From Azospirillum sp. TSH58 (GTDB lineage Bacteria > Pseudomonadota > Alphaproteobacteria > Azospirillales > Azospirillaceae), in the NCBI RefSeq assembly GCF_003119115.1, contig NZ_CP022364.1, forward strand, positions 1,440,001 to 1,504,000: 64,000 bases of DNA, in the 5' to 3' direction. Positions 60,627 to 64,000 of this stretch are shown here, one piece after another. The translations under genes and the position numbers were made by a program. Numbering within the stretch: position 1 is the stretch's first letter; the number at the start of each line of letters is the position of its first letter. Below the pieces are notes generated by a model. That model saw only the letters and a program-made list of their open reading frames with translations. It ran no database searches and had not been told where the DNA came from.

Positions 60627-61160
60627 TCAGTCGGAGATGTTGGGCGGGTCGGGATCGTCCGACCAGTCATCCTTCGGAGCCGGGTAGCGCTCCAGCCACT
60701 TGCGGACCAGGGCGACGTGGCCGGCCTCCTCCTCCGCGAACTCGCGGGCGAGGCGGGCGACCTCCGGGTCCTTGGTCTCGGCGGCGACCGAGGCGTAGTA
60801 GTTGTTGCCCTGATGCTCGCTCAGCAGCGCCATCTTCAGCGCGTGGTGCGGCTTCATCAGGTAGTGGGCGTTCTCGAAGGCCGCGGCCTCCGGCGATTCG
60901 GTGGTGGCGTCCCACTGGAACTCCCAGGGGGCGACCTTCGGCAGCGGGCCGAACTCGCGGGCGATCTGCTTCACCTCCTCGGCGTGCTTGCCCGAATAGG
61001 TGGCCAGATCGCGGAACAGCTTGGCGACCTCCACATTGTTGTGGGCCTCCATGCTGTCGGCCAGTTCGGTGTAGCGCTCCGCCGCCTCGATCTCCAGCGC
61101 CAGCGCGTGGGCGAGGAACAGGCCGACGTTGGCGGCCCCGTTCAGCACTTTCGTCTTCAT
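60627..61160 (-). CDS. Rubrerythrin-like ferritin-superfamily protein, coupled to korB
   Basis: A 177-residue four-helix protein without a rubredoxin domain. Candidate metal ligands are in ALEIEAAERYTELA, LLSEHQGNNYYASVA and EFAEEEAGHVALVRKWLE (Glu-x2-His). In the first half, the usual Glu-x2-His reads SGKH, so the site may be asymmetric. Rubrerythrin-type proteins reduce peroxide or store iron. Its ATG overlaps the korB stop (ATGA), so it is made with the oxygen-sensitive KorAB enzyme, which suggests a protective role (inference). Confidence 0.85.
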   Translation of the reverse strand: MKTKVLNGAANVGLFLAHALALEIEAAERYTELADSMEAHNNVEVAKLFRDLATYSGKHAEEVKQIAREFGPLPKVAPWEFQWDATTESPEAAAFENAHYLMKPHHALKMALLSEHQGNNYYASVAAETKDPEVARLAREFAEEEAGHVALVRKWLERYPAPKDDWSDDPDPPNISD

Positions 61161-61999
61161 ACCGCGAACCCCTCTTCGATCTGGGCGATGCTGCGGGTGG
61201 CCGCCGATTCCGGCTGGAACGGACGGCGGTTGCCGGCGAGGAAGATGCCGAGGCCGAACCCGTCGTCCTCAAGGACGGCGCGCATCGCCTCGTTCGGGTC
61301 GTCCGTCGGCTCGCGGCCGTAGGGATGGACCGTGCTCTTCCAGTTGCGCTGCTCGGGGCGGAAGGTGACGCAGGGCGACAGGATGTGGATGACCGAGAAG
61401 CCGGGGTGCCGCACGCCTTCCACGATGAGGCGGGCGACCTCGTTCGGGTTGTTGGAGAAGCCGCGGGCGACGAAGTTGGCGCCGCAGGCCAGCGCCAGGG
61501 CGACCGGCTGGATCGGGTTGACGCCCGGCCCTTCCGGAGTCAGCTTCGACTCGCACCAGTCGGCCTCGGTGGTCGGCGAGGCCTGACCCTTGGTCATGCC
61601 GTACACCTGGTTGTCCATGACGATGTAGGTCATGTCGACGTTGCGGCGGCAGGCGTGGAGGAAGTGGTTGCCGCCGATCGAGAAGCCGTCGCCGTCGCCG
61701 CCGAAGATCAGCACGTTCAGCTCCGGCCGGGCCAGCTTCACGCCGGACGCCACGGCCAGCGAGCGGCCGTGCACCGTGTGGTAGCCGTAGACGCTGGTGT
61801 AGGCGGGGATGCGCGACGAGCAGCCGATGCCCGACACCACGACGGTGTCGTGGCGCTCCAGCCCCATGGTCGCCATGGCGCGGGTGATGCCGGCCAGCAC
61901 GGAATAGTCGCCGCAGCCGGGGCACCAGATGGGCTTCACGTCGGACTTGTAGTCGCCGGGCAGCGGGCCCACGACATCGTCGGTCAGATGGGTATCCAT
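61157..61999 (-). CDS. korB: 2-oxoacid:ferredoxin oxidoreductase, beta subunit (KorB)
   Basis: A 280-residue TPP- and [4Fe-4S]-containing subunit. WCPGCGDYSVL and GIGCSSRIPAY, plus SPCVTF later, supply the cluster cysteines. The TPP motif is FGGDGDGFSIGGNHFLHACRRN, read as GDGDGFSIGGNH, with MDNQVYGMTKGQ following. With KorA it converts 2-oxoglutarate (or a related acid) and CoA to succinyl-CoA and reduced ferredoxin. It starts 21 bases after the korA stop. The ATG at 61999 was chosen from family length. Confidence 0.94.
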   Translation of the reverse strand: MDTHLTDDVVGPLPGDYKSDVKPIWCPGCGDYSVLAGITRAMATMGLERHDTVVVSGIGCSSRIPAYTSVYGYHTVHGRSLAVASGVKLARPELNVLIFGGDGDGFSIGGNHFLHACRRNVDMTYIVMDNQVYGMTKGQASPTTEADWCESKLTPEGPGVNPIQPVALALACGANFVARGFSNNPNEVARLIVEGVRHPGFSVIHILSPCVTFRPEQRNWKSTVHPYGREPTDDPNEAMRAVLEDDGFGLGIFLAGNRRPFQPESAATRSIAQIEEGFAV

Positions 62000-62019
62000 G
62001 GATTTCGTGCTCCGGCCGG

Positions 62020-63741
62020 TCAGATCAGGGAAAGAAGCGTCTCGTGCACCTCGCGGGCGCGGATCGGCAGCGGGCCGGGGCGGCTGAACACCGACACCTT
62101 GCCCGGCAGGTCGTAATGCCCGCGGAGGAACTTGTGGAACTGGGCGCCGTGCGTCTGCTCGACGACCAGAACCTTGGAGACGCCGTCCAGCGCCGCGGCC
62201 AGCTTGGCCGGCTGGACCGGGGAGATCAGGCGGATGGCGACCAGCCGGGCCTTGGTGCCGGCGGCCTCCAGCCGGCGCACCGCCTCGCGCGACGGGCCGG
62301 TGGCGGAGCCCCAGGTGACGACGGCGATCTCGCCCTCGCCCTCGACGTCGGCCCAGGCGTCGCCGTAGTCGTAGCTGGTCAGCTTGCGCAGGCGCTTGTC
62401 GAGCTGCTTCTGGTGGTCCGACGCCTGCGAGGACGGCAGGGCGTTCTCCGCATGCTCCAGCCCATCGGCGGTGTGCTCGCCGCCCGGCATGCCGGGGATG
62501 GCGGCGGGGGAGACGCCCGATTCGGTGTTGGCGTAGCGCAGGTACTTGCCCTCGCCGCCGAGATCGGTCGCCAGCAGGCGGTTGGCCTTGTGGGGGGCGT
62601 CGGCCGGCTTGTCGACGATGGCGCGGGACTGGCCCATCGCCTGATCGGACAGCACGATCGCCGGAGTCTGCAGCGCCTCGGCCAGATGCACCGCCCACTG
62701 GGTGGTGAACAGGCAGTCGCCGATGGAGGTCGGGCCGACCACCAGATGCGGGGCGTCGCCGTGCAGGCCGTAGACGGCGATGTTGAGGTCGGACTGTTCG
62801 GACTTGGTCGGGATGCCGGTGGACGGGCCGCCGCGCTGCACGTCGACGATCACCACCGGGGTTTCGGAGGCGACGCCCAGGCCGATGCATTCGGTCATCA
62901 GCGACAGGCCGGGGCCGGCGGTCGCGGTGATCGAGGGCACGCCGCTGAAGGAGGCGCCCAGGCACATGGCGATGGAGGCCAGCTCATCCTCCGCCTGGAC
63001 CAGCTTGCCGCCGGTCTTGGCGAGGTTGGGGGCCAGCCACTCCAGGATCTCGGTCGCGGGCGTGATCGGGTAGGCGGCGCAGAACTTCACCCCGCCCTTC
63101 AGCGCGCCCAGGCCGGCGGCCTCGTTGCCGGAGATGTTCCAGCGGGTGGCGCCCTCCTTGTTGGGGGCGGCCAGCTCCAGGCCGAGGTTCCAGCCGGCGG
63201 CCTCCTTGGACCCGGCGTCGATGCCGGCGTTGGACGCCTGGATGGCGGCGTCGCCCTTCTTGCCCAGCGCCTTCTGGATCACCGCGTCGATGCCGGCGCG
63301 CGGCAGGCCGACGATCGCCGCGACGGCGCCGAGGCCGACCATGTTGACGCGCCCGCCGGGGATGCGCCCGGCCAGTTCCTTGATCGGCAGCTCGACCTGC
63401 TTGGCGCCGCTGGCGGCCAGGACCGCGGGCACCTCGCCCTGGCTGGGGTCGGTGATGATGACGCTCTTGTCCGACAGCGGAAGCTCGGCCGCGAAGCGCT
63501 CCACATTCTGCCAGTCGAAGGCGATGATGATGTCGAAGCGGTCCCCCGGACCGTGAACGGGTGTCGGCGACAGGCGAACGAGGGCGGCGGCTTCACCGCC
63601 ACGGATCTGCGGGCCGGTCGACCGCGACATCAATCCGTACCATCCCACGTTGGCGGCGGCATCCAGCAGCATCTGTCCGGCGGTCATCGCGCCGGCGCCA
63701 CCGCTGCCCACCAGGGCAATCGTGACCGAGTCCACTGTCAT
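62020..63741 (-). CDS. korA: 2-oxoacid:ferredoxin oxidoreductase, fused gamma-alpha subunit (KorA)
   Basis: A 573-residue protein. The N-terminal gamma domain (1-180) shows GSGGAGAMTAGQMLLDAAANVG and STGPQIRGGEAAALV; the alpha domain follows with FCAAYPITPATEILEWLA and RGGPSTGIPTKSEQSDL. This gamma-alpha fusion with a separate beta subunit is the two-subunit type of 2-oxoglutarate:ferredoxin oxidoreductase. Reduced ferredoxin could feed nitrogenase in a nitrogen fixer or other low-potential reactions. The operon continues with korB and a rubrerythrin-like gene. The ATG at 63741 follows AAGGGATTAACCA. Confidence 0.94.
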   Translation of the reverse strand: MTVDSVTIALVGSGGAGAMTAGQMLLDAAANVGWYGLMSRSTGPQIRGGEAAALVRLSPTPVHGPGDRFDIIIAFDWQNVERFAAELPLSDKSVIITDPSQGEVPAVLAASGAKQVELPIKELAGRIPGGRVNMVGLGAVAAIVGLPRAGIDAVIQKALGKKGDAAIQASNAGIDAGSKEAAGWNLGLELAAPNKEGATRWNISGNEAAGLGALKGGVKFCAAYPITPATEILEWLAPNLAKTGGKLVQAEDELASIAMCLGASFSGVPSITATAGPGLSLMTECIGLGVASETPVVIVDVQRGGPSTGIPTKSEQSDLNIAVYGLHGDAPHLVVGPTSIGDCLFTTQWAVHLAEALQTPAIVLSDQAMGQSRAIVDKPADAPHKANRLLATDLGGEGKYLRYANTESGVSPAAIPGMPGGEHTADGLEHAENALPSSQASDHQKQLDKRLRKLTSYDYGDAWADVEGEGEIAVVTWGSATGPSREAVRRLEAAGTKARLVAIRLISPVQPAKLAAALDGVSKVLVVEQTHGAQFHKFLRGHYDLPGKVSVFSRPGPLPIRAREVHETLLSLI

Positions 63742-63968
63742 TGGTTAATCCCTTGCGTCCGAATGTGAGTCGCCCGACGCCCGTACGGCTACGTCAGCAT
63801 TGCGGAACAGGGGAATGATCTGGCGCAAATCGGACGGAAGACGTCACGATTTTGCGAAGTCGCGTCATGGAATGGCCCGACCAATTTCTTGCCCGGCGAC
63901 CGGGAATCCCTTTGCGCCGACTGGTGCCGGGATTGTTTCCGGACCGGAATGGCAGGCGCCGTCGCAGG

Positions 63969-64000
63969 CTACTCGCTGTAGCGTTCTTCCCGCCAGGGGT
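63969..64000 (-). CDS. Possible C-terminal end of a gene running in from the right edge
   Basis: On the minus strand the last bases read as WREERYSE followed by TAG (63969-63971). The short charged ending looks like a real C terminus, and the gap to korA (about 227 bases) would fit a gene boundary. The fragment is too short to identify. Confidence 0.3.
   Translation of the reverse strand, partial: PWREERYSE

Overview
This window is chromosomal DNA, about 70% G+C, from an alphaproteobacterium. It is most likely Azospirillum, of the A. brasilense/baldaniorum type. The best evidence is a 112-residue PII protein that reads as GlnZ (PZ), the second PII protein of Azospirillum. It lies beside a ubiH-type gene and an aminotransferase gene. 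Gene content agrees: polyhydroxyalkanoate proteins, ctaA, groESL under a CIRCE element, an Usg-family gene and an aminotransferase-ftsK-lolA block. Genes are densely packed. I see no prophage, transposase, CRISPR array or rRNA. There is one tRNA gene, tRNA-Arg(ACG).

Layout. 0-3 kb: the 3' part of a DUF3369/GGDEF diguanylate cyclase, then two tandem, apparently paralogous membrane-anchored proteins. 3-6 kb: a phage-shock system, with pspF divergent from an operon that starts with an unrecognised 48-residue membrane protein followed by pspA, pspB and pspC; a near-perfect sigma-54 promoter precedes it. 6-10.6 kb: a PHA-system protein, a class A penicillin-binding protein and a BaiN/HI0933-type flavoprotein. 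10.6-17 kb: oxidative and protein stress genes (TorC-like pentahaem cytochrome, dihaem cytochrome c peroxidase, catalase, groESL). 17-22 kb: usg, an orphan GH24 lysozyme and a 1174-residue iron-sulfur flavoprotein that looks like NfnB and NfnA fused in one chain. 22-28 kb: ctaA, phaZ, an EEP-family phosphatase overlapping a phospholipase D/VTT fusion.

28-42 kb: a degenerate Opp/Dpp-like ABC system with two permeases and one double ATPase whose motifs are eroded, a large MscS channel, the ybbP-ybbA/tesA divergon, and a tesA-FIST-aldo/keto reductase-thpR operon. 42-51 kb: ubiH, glnZ, a DapC-type aminotransferase, ftsK, lolA, an HdeD-like protein, yifB/comM and a creatininase-family amidohydrolase. 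51-55 kb: a peptide-type binding protein with two permeases but no ATPase, then a xanthine phosphoribosyltransferase. 55-61 kb: tRNA-Arg, several small genes, ygjV, and a run of ferritin-like and stress proteins with a VWA lipoprotein. 60.6-63.7 kb: korA-korB (2-oxoacid:ferredoxin oxidoreductase) overlapping a rubrerythrin-like gene.

Themes. Envelope stress and cell wall (psp, PBP1A, lolA, mscS), peroxide and iron handling (catalase, peroxidase, three ferritin-like proteins), PHA metabolism, and low-potential electron transfer (korAB plus the Nfn-like fusion, in a probable nitrogen fixer). A family of palindromic intergenic repeats recurs through the window, often as inverted pairs just after stop codons. 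One copy supplies a stop codon. Start codons were picked from ribosome-binding sites and family length, and several are uncertain as noted.
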